From the NCBI RefSeq assembly GCF_021155765.1, contig NC_060105.1, positions 2,356,001 through 2,420,000 on the forward strand: a stretch of DNA of 64,000 bases. Reading direction: 5' to 3'. The stretch is from Diprion similis (lineage: Eukaryota; Arthropoda; Insecta; Hymenoptera; Diprionidae). A program made the position numbers and the translations under genes. Below are positions 13,769 through 26,960 of this stretch, piece by piece. Within the stretch, counting starts at the first letter, position 1. Every line of letters begins with the position of its first letter. Under the pieces are notes generated by a model. That model saw nothing but the letters and a program-made list of their open reading frames with translations, was not told the DNA's origin and ran no database searches.

Positions 13769-15446
13769 ATGAGTTCTGGTCGGCCTATCAAATGTGTCGT
13801 AGTCGGCGATGGAACTGTTGGAAAGACCTGCAAACTCATTTCCTATACAACCGACAGCTTTCCTGGAGAATACGTACCCACCGTGTAAGTAATTCATATT
13901 ACAATCACTCAGCTTGGTGCGGTACAATTTTCACACCATATCGTATAATTTAGCTCATCGCAAGAAAACTAATTACATATCTTCCCTCGACTATCTCGAC
14001 TTCCTTACGACTATTCTGCTTACCCAATTTCCAAATTGTATAAAATTCATCTCCAGAATCAAGTCAAAGAATTGTCTTGTGAGCGACGTAGCTTTCTACT
14101 TATTTTTTAATCCTTAAAACTAGATTGACAATCGCTGCTGGATTTGGTATTTTACCAAATGTTTCATTTCCGCATTATCAAAATTTTAACCAACGAATCT
14201 ATTGGTTATAATTTAAACTTCCAAAGCAGGAATAAAAAGTAGCGTTTGCTAATTTGTGATAGTATTTCTGACCTTTGTACTGTGAATGTCAAAATATTAA
14301 AACAATGTAAAATCATATTTGAAAATCTAGCAGTTTGCGAAACTTGTTTATAAATCGAATTGATCGAACCTGATTGAAAGAAAAGGATCAATATTGAATC
14401 AAAGTCCTTTCTGTGATTCTATCTCCCGACTGTGTACTCCCCCCATAAAGTGTGGAGTAGTAGGGTGGCTAATAATAGTTTAGGCATGGCTTCAAAATGT
14501 TCCACTATTCACAGGAAGCAATCTGTTTGTAATTATCCTACTGGAACTTCCCTTCTTCATAAAAGCACATTACTAACCTTGGGTGTAATTATTTACACAG
14601 AAAACGATGGCGTTCTCTTATCTCCTCAATAAAAGCATAATTTTTTTATTTCCTCATATCTGATAATTCAATTTGAAAAGTTAATATCAATTTAATGAAT
14701 TTCAGAATTGCTTAATCATGTTTGCTCCCTATAAATTTTAAAGTTGAAGTAAAAAATTTAGTTAACTATGTGAAATTAGTCAATTGGCCAAAATAAATTT
14801 GAACAAACATCTTTGTAATATCTGTGTTGTAATGTATTTTTAGATTTGACAATTATTCTGCCCCAATGGTGGTAGATGGTATCCCAGTGAGCCTAGGACT
14901 CTGGGATACTGCTGGTCAAGAAGACTACGACAGACTGCGGCCCCTCTCTTATCCACAGACCGATGTATTTTTAATCTGCTTCTCCGTCACAAGCCCTTCG
15001 TCGTTTGAGAACGTTACGAGCAAGTGGTATCCTGAGATTAAACATCACTGCCCAGATGCACCGATGATTCTTGTCGGTACTAAAATTGATTTACGAGATG
15101 ACAGAGAGACTCTCACTGCTCTGGCTGAGCAAGGACTTAGCGCTATCAAACGTGAACAAGGACAGAAATTGGCTAATAAGGTGAAGCTTGAATAGCATAC
15201 ACCACTTTCAGAATTTGCTTACATTCCTAATGTCTGACAGGATTTAAAAAGGGAGCAAAAGTATTCAGGCTTATGGTCAATTATCTGTAATGATTTTTTA
15301 CATAATTTCAGATACGGGCAGTCAAGTATATGGAGTGCTCAGCGTTGACACAACGTGGTTTGAAACAAGTATTTGATGAAGCTGTGCGTGCCGTTCTAAG
15401 ACCGGAGCCACAGAAACGCCGACAACGAAGGTGCAGCATGCTCTAA
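13769..15446 (+). CDS. Mtl: Mtl (Mig-2-like), Rac-type Rho-family small GTPase
   Basis: Coding exons are 13769-13884, 14844-15180 and 15312-15446, giving 195 aa. Seen directly: P-loop GDGTVGKT (residues 13-20), switch I PTVFDNYSAP, switch [22 protein letters not shown], the guanine-specificity motif TKIDL, the [11 protein letters not shown] segment, a basic tail (KRRQRR) and a CAAX box CSML whose final Leu predicts geranylgeranylation. The length and the start MSSGRPIKC fit insect Mtl better than Rac1 (192 aa, MQAIKC). Mtl cycles between GDP and GTP at the plasma membrane and, in flies, acts with Rac proteins in actin remodelling, axon guidance and cell migration. Odd point: the residue after the P-loop cysteine is Lys22, where Rac1 has Leu and fly Mtl, from memory, has Met. 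The start codon lies 36 nt after an apparent acceptor, implying an upstream 5' UTR exon. Confidence 0.96.
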
Positions 15447-18441
15447 ATACTCGTAACAAAAACCATTCAAAGAGAAGGAAAATATAGGAAATGCAGATGA
15501 GGATCGAACAGTGTAAAATTTCGTTTGCTGTTACGAGTCGGGTGTTCGCTGTTGTTTTCACAAGTTCAGGTGATGGGATACGAAATATCGATTGGGTAGC
15601 TAAAAAATTGGCTCATCTCAGGTACGGTCTTATATACTTGATTTCCTGATTTTACACACGGGGCATCATGTGCACGAAATCTCAAAATTTAGCAATTATT
15701 CTTACTAAAATATCAAGTTGTAAAAGACTTAAGAAGTACTAATAGTCTTCTTTCAACTGAATTTAAAAAATGACGTGAAGATAGGTTCTGATATTTTGGT
15801 AAATTGCTAATTCGACTAAATTACTTCGAATTGTATTATTTTTATTTTACCAATTCGACCGCGCCCACTGAAGGAATTATTTGCTGATTTCTGAATTCGC
15901 ATTTTCCGTTAGTCAAGCTATGGTATAGAAGATTAAAAGAAAATTAAAAATATGTATATTTATTTATTTTTTAAATCAGTTATTGATCCTTTTGCTGAAA
16001 TACCATTACCTAAATGGATGTTTGTCAATAGCGGTCAATGACACAGCTTTAGAATATTGACCATGTAATTCATGCAACATCCGTATTCAAACAATGAAAC
16101 TGAAAGCATGTTACGTTTTCCCAAATGAAATAAAAGTAAAGTAAAATTACGGTAGCTATTCAATGTTAGCAGGTCTTCATGAGGAAATTTAGTTATATAA
16201 TATGGAACATAATGTTAAGTGTAGGTAGATGGTGCCATAGCAACGAAAAATCAAATAGTGCATACAATTCATGGATTGTTCGTTCAAATCTCAGACAATA
16301 CGTTGCCGATTAAATTAAAAATGGTCATGTAGCAAAACAAGCAACAACTTTCCCACTTCTACATCTGCTGTTGCTAAAAAAATTCTTATGATTATACTTT
16401 ATTTCATTGAAAAAAACCACCACCTAAGCTAATTCTGTTATTGTTATTATCTTTGGCTAGAGATATAATGCAAAAAAAAAAATTGAAATAATCTAGATTC
16501 GTATCAAGTTGTCCAAGAAACTGATTTTATAATTTTTTTTTCTAGATTGTTCAGAATCATTGAAAGTGTAAAACGACATATATATTCCAGTATTTAACCT
16601 GATTTTAACTAAATATCACAAATAAGCTTGTAAGTATCGCGTTGCTGGCCCATGATTCTCATCACAAGAGTCTGAATATTATTTTATATTGAAGTATAAG
16701 TTATAGGTGATATAGCTGTGGAGGTAGAATCTGACTCGAACAAATACTATCTTGCGTTTGGCGCACAATTATTTACCTATTCTACAATTAGCAGTTTATT
16801 GATATTTGAAAGTCACATTTTTATTACGTTCATCTTAAATATTTCAAAAAATTTTTGATAAAACCTAGCATATTCTCAGCATTTCATGCTCTCTAAACCC
16901 CTACACCTCAAAGTAATATTACTAAATAAAACTTAAATAGTTTTTAAACATGATATTTTTTTATATTTATCTTAAAAACTCAAGAAAGGTATAAGGCCTA
17001 TGAAAAACGTAGGACATATGTGCGATGTACGCACTTTGGATAACGCAATGAACTGAATGTATGCCATATTAAACGAATATTCCCAATTAAATTAATAAGA
17101 ACGAAAAAATAGATGAAGATGAAAATTTTACCGCAAACCAAAAATAGATTAACACACATATTATATTGTAGTAGGTAAGGTTGAACTAACAAGGCAGAGC
17201 GCTGCTTGCTAGATGTATATAATGTAGCATAGGATGAACTTATTAAAAAAGGCGGTCTGTAGTGATTTGTTTACTTGTCAAGTTCAATCGATATATTATG
17301 CTTAAATCTAACGATAACGTTCTATTAATTAGTTATTTATAAATTGCATTGATTTGTACCAGGTATAGTTACAGGCTCATTTCCAAAAATTGGCACGTAG
17401 CATATCAAACACCTTTCATTTATAAATGAAAATACTTTTTTATACCCGCTAACATAGTTTGGCATTACTGATCGCATCTTTTTTTACAATTTTAATACTT
17501 TTATACTTTCATTATTAATGCAAGTCTTTTATGATCATTTTAAATGATGAATTTTATTGCTCAGAAATGTCATTGTTAAATAATGCATCAACCAATGTTT
17601 ATAGGTGTTTGGAATGAGTTTGTTATATTCTGGTACTTGGAAAAATATTATTCTGTGTCTTTAACAATTGAGAGAGTGAAACGTTTGAAACTAATCATAG
17701 TTTTATATCCAGATGATTACTAAGTTATGCTTAACGTTAAAAGCGGATTGCATTTATTGTAAGTGGTGAATTTTCTCTTTATCACTGAACTCTAATCTTT
17801 TAAAATTGCATTATTTTCTCGAATCGAAATTATTAATCTGTAATTTTCTCACTTATGACAAGGTTTGTGAAAAAGCTCTAAATATCATGTGTAGATTATA
17901 GGACTAATTTTATTTTTAAGATCTGCGTAAGAAAATTTTAACTTATTTTTTTTTTAATTGAAATAGAATGTATAAAAGAAGGAAAAAAAAGAAATTTACA
18001 TTTTGTAACGTGTTTAGAGTTAATTTCTTTTTCGAACGGCTGTTTATTCTTTTTTTTTTTTTCCATTTACATTTATTCTTTTATTCTAGTGTGCACGTTA
18101 CTATCATCCTATTTTCATAATCAATACATTCATTATTATTCCTTTCCACTGAAATTTCATAAGACGCTAATATTTAGAATGTCAGTATGAAAATGAGCAC
18201 TTCAACTAATATGAGTCGATACTTGATCGTAAATACTAATGAAGTTTCCACGCTCGAAAATAACAGTATAAACAGATATTCTTCTATATGTGCCTTGCTT
18301 TTGGTGTGTCATAATGTTGAAAATTTTTAGTTTTTAGCCAGATAAAATATGAAATGATTATGTCATTTCCAACACAGTCAATACAGATCCAAACTGTAGC
18401 AACATACGTAATATACATAACATACACGTTTATATATATAC

Positions 18442-18501
<60 letters not shown>

Positions 18502-19460
18502 CGCAAGTTACGCACACAATTAGGGAGCAGAAAATAATAGTACATTCCTCCATAACGATTTTGACGTATTATAATTTTTCAAAGTAATATAAATAGTAAC
18601 ATGTAAAATGATGCGATGACTAAACGAGAAAAAGAGAACGTGCGCGACGGAGAGAAAGAGAGAGCAAATATAAAGAAAGAGTAAAACAGAACAAATAAAA
18701 TCAGTATTTGATGGAAAAATTTACAATTTGAACACAGAAAAATATACTACTTACAGATAATGCAATAAATGGAATTGCTTTAACAATAGATTTTGTATGA
18801 CTTTGCTCTAATACAGAGTGCTGTAAACCAAAGTTTAATAAACGATTTACTACAATCTATATTACAACATTTACAATCATTGCACGTTTAACAAATATAG
18901 TTGATAAATAATTTATAATATATTCTAGTCACCACGGATCTGCTTCTATAACAATATTTGTGAATACGAAATACATACTAAAATTAATAGAAAAAGTGTA
19001 TTTTTCACCTGCAGTTCGTCCTCTATCCTTATCGCTGAATATCAGAAATATTTTCATTTCTAATTATGTAATAGAAATTAATTAGTGCTTTTCATCTCCT
19101 TGTCGATTTTTTTCTCTTACATTGAAATAATAATATACATGTATGATAATATACCTGCTATTTTATATAGAATTTAGGTGTACATGTAACTGTATTCCAT
19201 AGTCTGTATTAGTTCCTTCGTTACTTGACTGCAGAATACTTACAATTAGTTTCTCTATTCAAATTGCGCGCTGTGGCGGGAGGGACTCTGGCGAAACCCG
19301 GACACTGCTGGCGCCACCTGGGTAGTGAAAAATCAAAGCATGATCGAAACAATCGAAACTCGTAAGTTTTCTGCTTGTGGTGTGAAATTTACAAATGGCA
19401 GCTCGACAGTCGCAGGCAGACCGTCCGTAAAGTACGGGCACGTTCACTCTGCTTATCGTC
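15447..19460. other. Mtl 3' UTR and intergenic space before EMC1
   Basis: AT-rich, no coding potential recognised. Several AATAAA signals occur (for example 18764-18769 and 18837-18842), so the Mtl 3' UTR may be short or more than 3 kb; sequence alone cannot decide. A long perfect TA tract lies at 18430-18498. Base composition rises to a GC-richer patch at about 19265-19460, just ahead of the EMC1 start, consistent with its promoter and 5' leader. Confidence 0.5.
18430..18498. repeat. (TA)n microsatellite
   Basis: About 34 TA units with few interruptions in the Mtl-EMC1 gap. Apparent Ile/Tyr-rich open frames on both strands here are products of the repeat. Confidence 0.95.
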
Positions 19461-22400
19461 ATGGGACCGTTCGTGCCAGGTTTGAGGGGAAAATTCAACC
19501 GGTTTCTATCTGATATACAGCTGTTACAATATTTGATCGTATTCTTTGGACTGTTTAATTTATCTCTGTGCCTCTACGAAGATCAAGTTGGAAAATTTGA
19601 CTGGTAATTGTTTACTACTTTAATGTAATTGAATCGTCACCGCAGTGCCGAACCTCCTTAATAATGCATGATACGATACCTCACTGCACACCACTTTTCA
19701 CCTCGATTGACAGCTACGGCAGTGACTCTGCGTTATTTCGATCACCGGTTCAATTAATCGTTCACGTTACAGGCGACAGAATTACGTGGGAAAAATTAAA
19801 TTCGCCAGCTTCGATACCGTATCGGCGGCTAAAAAGATTATTGTTGCCACCGAAGAAAATGTTGTTGCTGCTTTGAATCTCAAGTCAGGTAAGTCTTCCT
19901 TATTTATATTGTTTGTACCAGTTTTACTTTGTTTTAGCCATTAGATAGTCCTACGTGTTCTTGGTTTTATGAAAAGTAATTGTCGATTCAATTTGGTAGT
20001 ATTCTTCAAGAATTTAGTCATCGCCAACCGCGATTCAATCTCATCGTAGCCTGAATTTTCATTTTGAATTTTTCTCAGGCCAGATACTATGGCGACGAGT
20101 ATTAGAACAAGGATGTGCGGGTCGTGTTCGAGCTTTGGGAGGTGTGTCCGATGGCGATCTCATTACAGTGAGCGGTGGAGTTCCGGCTATTGTTCGCGCC
20201 TGGGACCTGGCCACTGGTCATATCCTAAATGAATGGCCATTAGCCGAACAGAACCCTGAAAGGTTTGTATTTACATAGAGAAAACTATACATTGGATTAT
20301 TGTTACTTAGCATTATTAACCAGATTGGAGTTAGTAACATTGAGTATCGAAATATTGAAAAAAAGATTACTGTTTGGAAGATTTTGAGTGACTTTGAAGG
20401 AGTTCAGTTTCGAAAAATTTGAATATACGCTTTACTTGAAAATATATATAATACTAAATTTCAGACACTTATCCCATAGTTGCGAAATAATAATTTTTCT
20501 CTAAAAGTGAATCACTACATTAACGTTACGAACTTCAATTTCGTCATTATTACATGAAACAGTGGATATACTTGAATATTCTCAAAGATAGTGTTCAATA
20601 TCTTTTTACGTGATACCTGAAACAAGAATATTAGTCGATGCAGTTCTGTAATTATTTACACCCTCGAGTAGTCAATAATTAGTAACAATAAAAGTAAACG
20701 TTGTACTAAATTGTACAAATACTTTTAAATAACATGACGATGTATAAACTACCTACTTTACTTGAATTAACGGTTTTTTTCAGGCTTGACTCTCCACTAT
20801 TATCATTTAACACAACAGGATTGTACGGCCCTGAAAGGTTTTTTAATACACAAGTTCTGTGCACATTATGCAATACACATATTATTGTCACAATATTCAG
20901 TACCATAGTAGAATCCAAGTATTAACAATTCAAAGTCCGATTTGTAGTACATGCCTTATTTGCACAACAATATATGAGAGGCTGCCTAAATTAAATTAGT
21001 GAAAACTCAAATTTCTGAAATAATCTCTTACTGGTCTTCAATGAGGCTCGTTCTGTCTTACACTTTGTACATAAATGTGAAAAGGAACTTTATACTATAG
21101 ATTGCATTTAATTTTTCACGGAGGTCACCACAAGCACCTGTTGTATCACAGAACACAACGTCCTCGAATTATGAAATAGAATTGATTGCAATGTTTTATC
21201 TACTGCATAAGTAGACATGAATTATCAATAGTCATGAATAATGAAGAAATTATCCTCATTTTACAGAATAGAAGATGTGATGTGGCACATAAAAGATGGA
21301 ACCCTGCACCATATTTTACCGATATATAATGATGACTCGCACAAAACAGAGGTTGAAGTTACTTCATATGATGGTAAAACTGGAGAAAAACTTAAGTCTA
21401 GAAAGATTGATGCAGCATTTATAAGGAAAGAGAGCACGTGAGTTATTGAATTTCACTTGCGAATAAATCATGTAACATTTTTGGGTCCAAACAGTAACAA
21501 TATCCATGAAATTCACCAATTATAAATTACATTTTCAGATGTGTCTTGGCTGCGCCATATATAGTCTGCATTGATCAGCCGGATTTAGCTGATAAAGTTT
21601 ATATTCTGCACTTGTATGCAACAGATCCAGATTTTCAGGCCATCCCAGTAACAAAAATCTTTGGTTCTGGGACTGGCCATTTGAGCAATTTGGAGTCTGT
21701 ACCTGGTGACGAACCCGTAGTATCAGTCAGCCGAGAAAACGGTCATACTAAGAGAATTATTGTAATTGACACAGAATCGACACCCATTTCTAATGATTTA
21801 AACAAAGATACTGCACTTTACATAACTACAGCTGATGAGGGAAAGGTTTTGCTCCAGACTTCGTTTGAAAATCAGGTTATTCATTATTGAAGAATTGTCA
21901 ACTTTATTAACAGAGGTATCAAAGGTGATACAAGCGCTAATTGAATATTTTGAACTTTTGCAGGTTGTAAATGTCGCAGCGGTAGAGTTGTCAACTTTTG
22001 CTCCAATTCCGAATTTATCCGTATCTTTATCTCACAATTCCATACAAGCTCCTACAATTGTGGCATCTGTCTGTCCTCGTCAGCCAAAGGGCACAGGTTG
22101 CCGACACCTTTTATCATCAGAGGATCACAGTGTTGCTTTATTACAACACAGTCGTCTTGTTTGGCTGAGAGAAGAAGCCTTGGCTAATATAGTTGCGGTA
22201 GAAATGATGGAGTTGCCTATGTCAGATAGGGAACAGGCAATCGAAACGGAATTTGACCAAAAAGAGAGTGAGTTTTTTTTTAATTTACTCTAAATGCTGT
22301 ACTACTAATAATCAACAAGTCTTATAATCACATTTCTAAGAATCAAAGAAGCTGATGAATGTTGTTATGTCGATATATATGGATCTAAAGTTAGTAAAAA

Positions 22401-24957
22401 AGTTTCACTTGAATCTTCAAATTAGCGTTTATCCACTCTAATGACTCATTCATTTCAACAATTCATTATAAAATGTATTAATAATATTTTGTTTTACGAA
22501 TGGCCGCCGACAGATTTTGAGGTAGATAGTTCATGTAAGTAGTTCTATGAAGCAGGCTGGTTGAAATTTAATTGCGTGTTATTTTTTTACTTACATATAA
22601 TAATAGTGCATGATTGCCAAGCAAAAAATTAATTACTTCTGTAGATAGTTTGACTGAGCGAATTAGTATATACCGATTGATTGCCTCATTCGTAAGAATG
22701 TAACTTAGAACTGTAATAGAGCAATTCAATCTCGTGAGTCAATATCATTAGTGTGTTGTTGGAGTTTACTACAAATTCTGAATGGTTTTATTTTAGAAGC
22801 TGTTTTCTCACCAAAAAACCACGTTTAAGGTGTTCTGTTTTTTACTGTTATTTTTTAATTAACAGTAAACTTATGTAGATAATCAACTTGATTCGTAATT
22901 CTGTAGGGGATGTTGTAAGTATGATGGTCCGAAGAATATGTTCACAAGCGAACCAATTAAAGGGTCTACTTCAAGCTGTGATGGGTTTTTCACCTCCGCA
23001 GTCCACTCAGAGGGCTGATTTAGTGCGAGATGAATTTGGATTGCATAAAATGATCGTTGCTGTCACTAGTGCTGGAAAGGTATGAGGAAATAGATTTACA
23101 GGAACTTTTCTTTATCTGTTATTTACGTGCTTTATATCAGTGCATTTTTTAGATATACGGTATTGAATCAAAACGGGGAGAAATCATTTGGCAATTACGA
23201 GTGAAAAATATTAGTGGTTTTTCCAAGGCATCAAAGAAAATGGTTTTGTACGTACAGAGAGGTAGCAGACATTTTCCTCATCCTCCTCAATGCACGCTTC
23301 TGGCAACCGATAAGGTAATCCTACTGTTCTACAATACAGTGTCTGGATATGAACAGAAACAATTTTTGTACAAAGTTCTAACAGTTAAATACATATTGTG
23401 TATTATTTATACAGGAAACTGGCAATGGAGTAATTTACACCTTTAATCCAATGACGGGTCAGCTGCTGGGCGAAGTTAATAAGCTAGGATACAAAATTAA
23501 GCAATCTATGTTGCTTCATGTATCTACAGACGATTTTCTTCGCGCAATTGTTCTTCTTGATACCGAAGACTCTGTGCACGCATTTCCTGAGAGCGCCAAA
23601 GCAACTGTTGCTTCCGTAGCCAAGAGTGTTTACATCTTTACAGCTGACCAAGAAACAGGGGTGCTAAGCGGATTTTCACTTGCATACAGCACATCTGAGA
23701 AATTGATAGCGCACACTGTCTGGCAAGTCATTCTGCCTACAAAAACACAACAAATAATAGATGTCGTTTCGAAGAGTACAATAGAGCGTGTCCATTCCCA
23801 AGGGCGAGTTCTGGGTGATCGATCTGTACTTTACAAGTACATAAATCCGAATTTAGTTGCTATAGTGGCACAAGGGGTTGGCAGTACTCATAAAAGTATG
23901 AAATATAGGTATTTTACAAAAAAAGTTTAATATTTTTGGAATCTAGAATTGTGATAGCAATGATTATTTTTTTCCAGACACGCTTAGTTTATACCTATTG
24001 GATGTGGTTTCTGGTGCCATGGTATTTTCTGTGGTGCATAAGAGAGTTCGAGGACCTTTCCATGTTGTACATTCAGAAAATTGGCTTGTGTATAGTTACT
24101 TTAACGAAAAAAGTCGTCGAACAGAAATAGCTACGTTGGAACTTTACGAAGGAAAAACTCAGAGTAATACCACAGGTGTGTGTGCGTAAATACACGTGTG
24201 TTTGTGTGTGTACGAGAAAATTGTCAAATAAAATAAAAGTTTAGCATAGTTTCTAATGTTTCATTACATTTTCAGCTTTCTCTTCGCTGACCACAACAGT
24301 TTTGCCGATTGTAGAGCGACAAGCATTTATATTCCCTGCATCAATCGAATTTTTGCGAGAAACTATCACTGAAAAAGGAATAACAAGTAAACATATTATG
24401 GGTAAGTTGCATGAAAGTATCGTTGCTCAAAATTATGTCTAGAAATATTTCATTGCCATGCTATGAACCAAAATTATATTCTGCAGTTGCGTTAGCCAAT
24501 GGTGGTATCTTAGAATTACCATGGATGCTTGTTGATCCGAGGAGACCAATTAATCCAGAGATGAGAGAGGAGGGAGTTATACCATATATGCCGGAAATTC
24601 CAATTCAGATGGACGCAATTGTTAATTACAATCAGAGCATAGCTAGGGTTTCTGGAATTCACACGAGTCCTAGTGGTCTTGAAAGTACTTGTCTAGTATT
24701 TGTATATGGTCTGGGTAAGTAGATGGAAATTTGAATGAATAATTTAAGTGAGATTTTATTGACTGATTAATCCTTTGATCATTATCATTTTCATAGACTT
24801 GTTCTACACACGAGTTGCCCCATCGAAAACTTTCGACGTACTAAAGGAAGACTTCGACTATTATCTTATAACAATAGTTCTTGTAGCATTAACGGTTTCG
24901 TCTTATGTTACAAAGAAGTTAGCATCACGCAAGGCACAAAAACAAGCATGGAAATGA
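19461..24957 (+). CDS. EMC1: EMC1, ER membrane protein complex subunit 1
   Basis: Constitutive exons: 19461-19603, 19773-19888, 20079-20262, 21267-21437, 21539-21875, 21964-22267, 22907-23079, 23153-23314, 23415-23895, 23978-24175, 24276-24401, 24487-24714, 24797-24957. They close in frame to 927 aa (human about 993). An upstream in-frame stop (19428-19430) fixes the ATG at 19461. The N-terminus has a hydrophobic signal sequence (LLQYLIVFFGLFNLSLC) followed by the family hallmark YEDQVGKFDWRQ. Other EMC1 signatures are HFPHPPQCTLL, VHSQGRVLGDRSVLYK, VHSENWLVYSYF, PSGLESTC and RVAPSKTFDVLKEDFDYY. One C-terminal membrane segment (about residues 894-911) ends in a basic cytosolic tail. EMC1 is the large lumenal beta-propeller subunit of the EMC insertase, which inserts tail-anchored and multipass proteins into the ER membrane. 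An extra in-phase 54-nt exon at 20784-20837 may be optional. Confidence 0.96.
20784..20837 (+). CDS. EMC1: Candidate 54-nt cassette exon of EMC1
   Basis: A good acceptor (cggtttttttcag) opens a 54-nt stretch that ends CCCTGAAAG|gttttt. It starts and ends in the same phase as its neighbours (exon 3 ends AG, exon 5 starts A), so it can be included or skipped. Included, it would add 18 residues (core DSPLLSFNTTGLYGPER) with one NTT glycosylation sequon in the ER lumen. Its 3' end shares CCCTGAAAGGTTT with the end of exon 3 (20253-20265). The donor is weak. It could be a chance match inside a 1-kb intron. Confidence 0.4.
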
Positions 24958-26960
24958 TGTATCGAGATTGGACTGAATCTAGTACTGTTTTCATCTGGTT
25001 TTTGTTCACAATAGAGAATGCTGATAGTTGAAGGTAATATTGCAAAATACAATATTTTATAAATAGCTATTAAAGGTACAAAACAATATCTAGTAAGTGG
25101 TTAATGTACCCAAAGATGATCTTAAAATAGATTATATAGGTTTATTTAACTCTTTTACTGGTACGTGGTGGATATTGTCTTTTAAAAAAATAAATTATGC
25201 AGGATATGATTTGTAAAAAAAGTATCGATTAACAATGATTTAAAAAAATGTCTTTTATTTACTTTAGATGCGGATGTTATATATCTTTTCAAGCTTTCAA
25301 TTCAATTTTATCCAAGTGAATATATTTATCGTGTACTATAGACAGCACTATGTCAAATATCCTGTCTTTATTTACTTATTATTTATGTTGTGATGGATAA
25401 ATTTTCAATTAGCGGTAAATTCTAAATTAATGTACACAAACGACAAAGTAATAGAACTATTCCATTTCATTCCATGTGTCTTATGTGCTGAAGTACTAAA
25501 ACTAGAGCACAGGTATACAATACATATACAATACATAGTAAACGTGCATACTTTGGGATGTATTTAATTCACAGTTTCAGGTAGAATTCGTCATTCTAGT
25601 AAAAGAGTTAAAGCTTTCCAAAGATATGAGTGAATTTTGTAGACAAGTTTTATACATAATTCTCGATAACTAATTCACCGCAGTAAAAATTAAACGAATA
25701 AAAGAATGTTGAGGTGTTTGCATATTCTCTCAATCATACAACGCTTGCTGTTAGTGTTACACTGCATAAAATACGTTTACTATTATTTTGATTGAAGTAA
25801 AGTTTTTCAAACCGTCGATATTTCGAAAATTGGAATATTGCATTCAATGGATTTAAATGATTATCATATTGGGCACGATACAGAATAAAATTGTTTACAC
25901 ATACCCATCCCTTACGAAATTCTTTCGTTGGTTGGGCGTTGGATAGTATGCTTGTTTGATATGAGTGCCATATTTCTTTTTAATAAGTTACAGTGTTAAA
26001 CAATTATGGATTGGTTTTTCAAATTGGCCAATCAATTATTTATTCGAAATTAGCGACCCACAGGTGGGATCTAATTCGTGTCTTTTTTGTCTTCAAAAGT
26101 GAAATAAAATATACGTCAAATGGAAACAAAAGTATTGTTGTCCACAAAATTTGTGAACGCATTTGTAATTTTAGTTGCCGTATAGTAATCTGAGGCTGCA
26201 ACGTTAATACAAATATTTTAACTTTGATTTGTTGAAATTATCAGTCAGTATTTAAAATGATTGATGGTGTCGGTTAGGGTATTTAAAGGATGATGTATTG
26301 AATAAAATAATAATAAAAATGAGAATAAAAGTAGCCAATTGGGAGATTGTACTAAACTATTGTACAGACATTCTTCTATTGATGGCATTTTTTGTATCGT
26401 TTAGACAGTAAAATAAGAATACATTATAACTAGACATCTGAATTAAAAAATATATATATATATATAAACAATTAAAAGTTTTCAAGTAAAAGACAAATTG
26501 AGAACCCATTCGACATCCGAGCTTTTGAACCGGAGTGTATTACACGAAATTGAAATAGCAAATCATCCCTTTCTGAATGAAACATAGAAGGTTGTATCTC
26601 TGGTTAATAATAATAATTGCTAACAAATAACACAAGAAATGTAAGTAAACAATTTATTCGATGAAATATCTCAACAGTATAAGAAAAACACATGTAATTC
26701 TAAAAATATAACGTACATAGTTGCATAGGTGCATTGAACATAGTTTTGTACATAATGACATCCATATTATATTTACATATTGAACGTTTTATCTTGAATG
26801 TAAGTTACGATCGTTTCTATATTCACCTGATATTCGTTTTGTATATTGAAATTTGCCACCTGGAATACAATAAATCGAAATTTATAAAGACACGAAAATG
26901 TTCGTTGGTCTGTACTGCTGATTTATAAATCAGCAACTCATCAAAAATTGAATTTATAAA
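24958..26960. other. Convergent 3' regions of EMC1 (plus) and TTI1 (minus)
   Basis: AT-rich, no gene seen. A plus-strand AATAAA at 25189-25194 is a plausible EMC1 polyadenylation signal, about 230 nt after the stop. On the minus strand AATAAA (plus-strand tttatt at 26653-26658) lies about 300 nt beyond the TTI1 stop and is a plausible signal for that gene. Confidence 0.5.
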
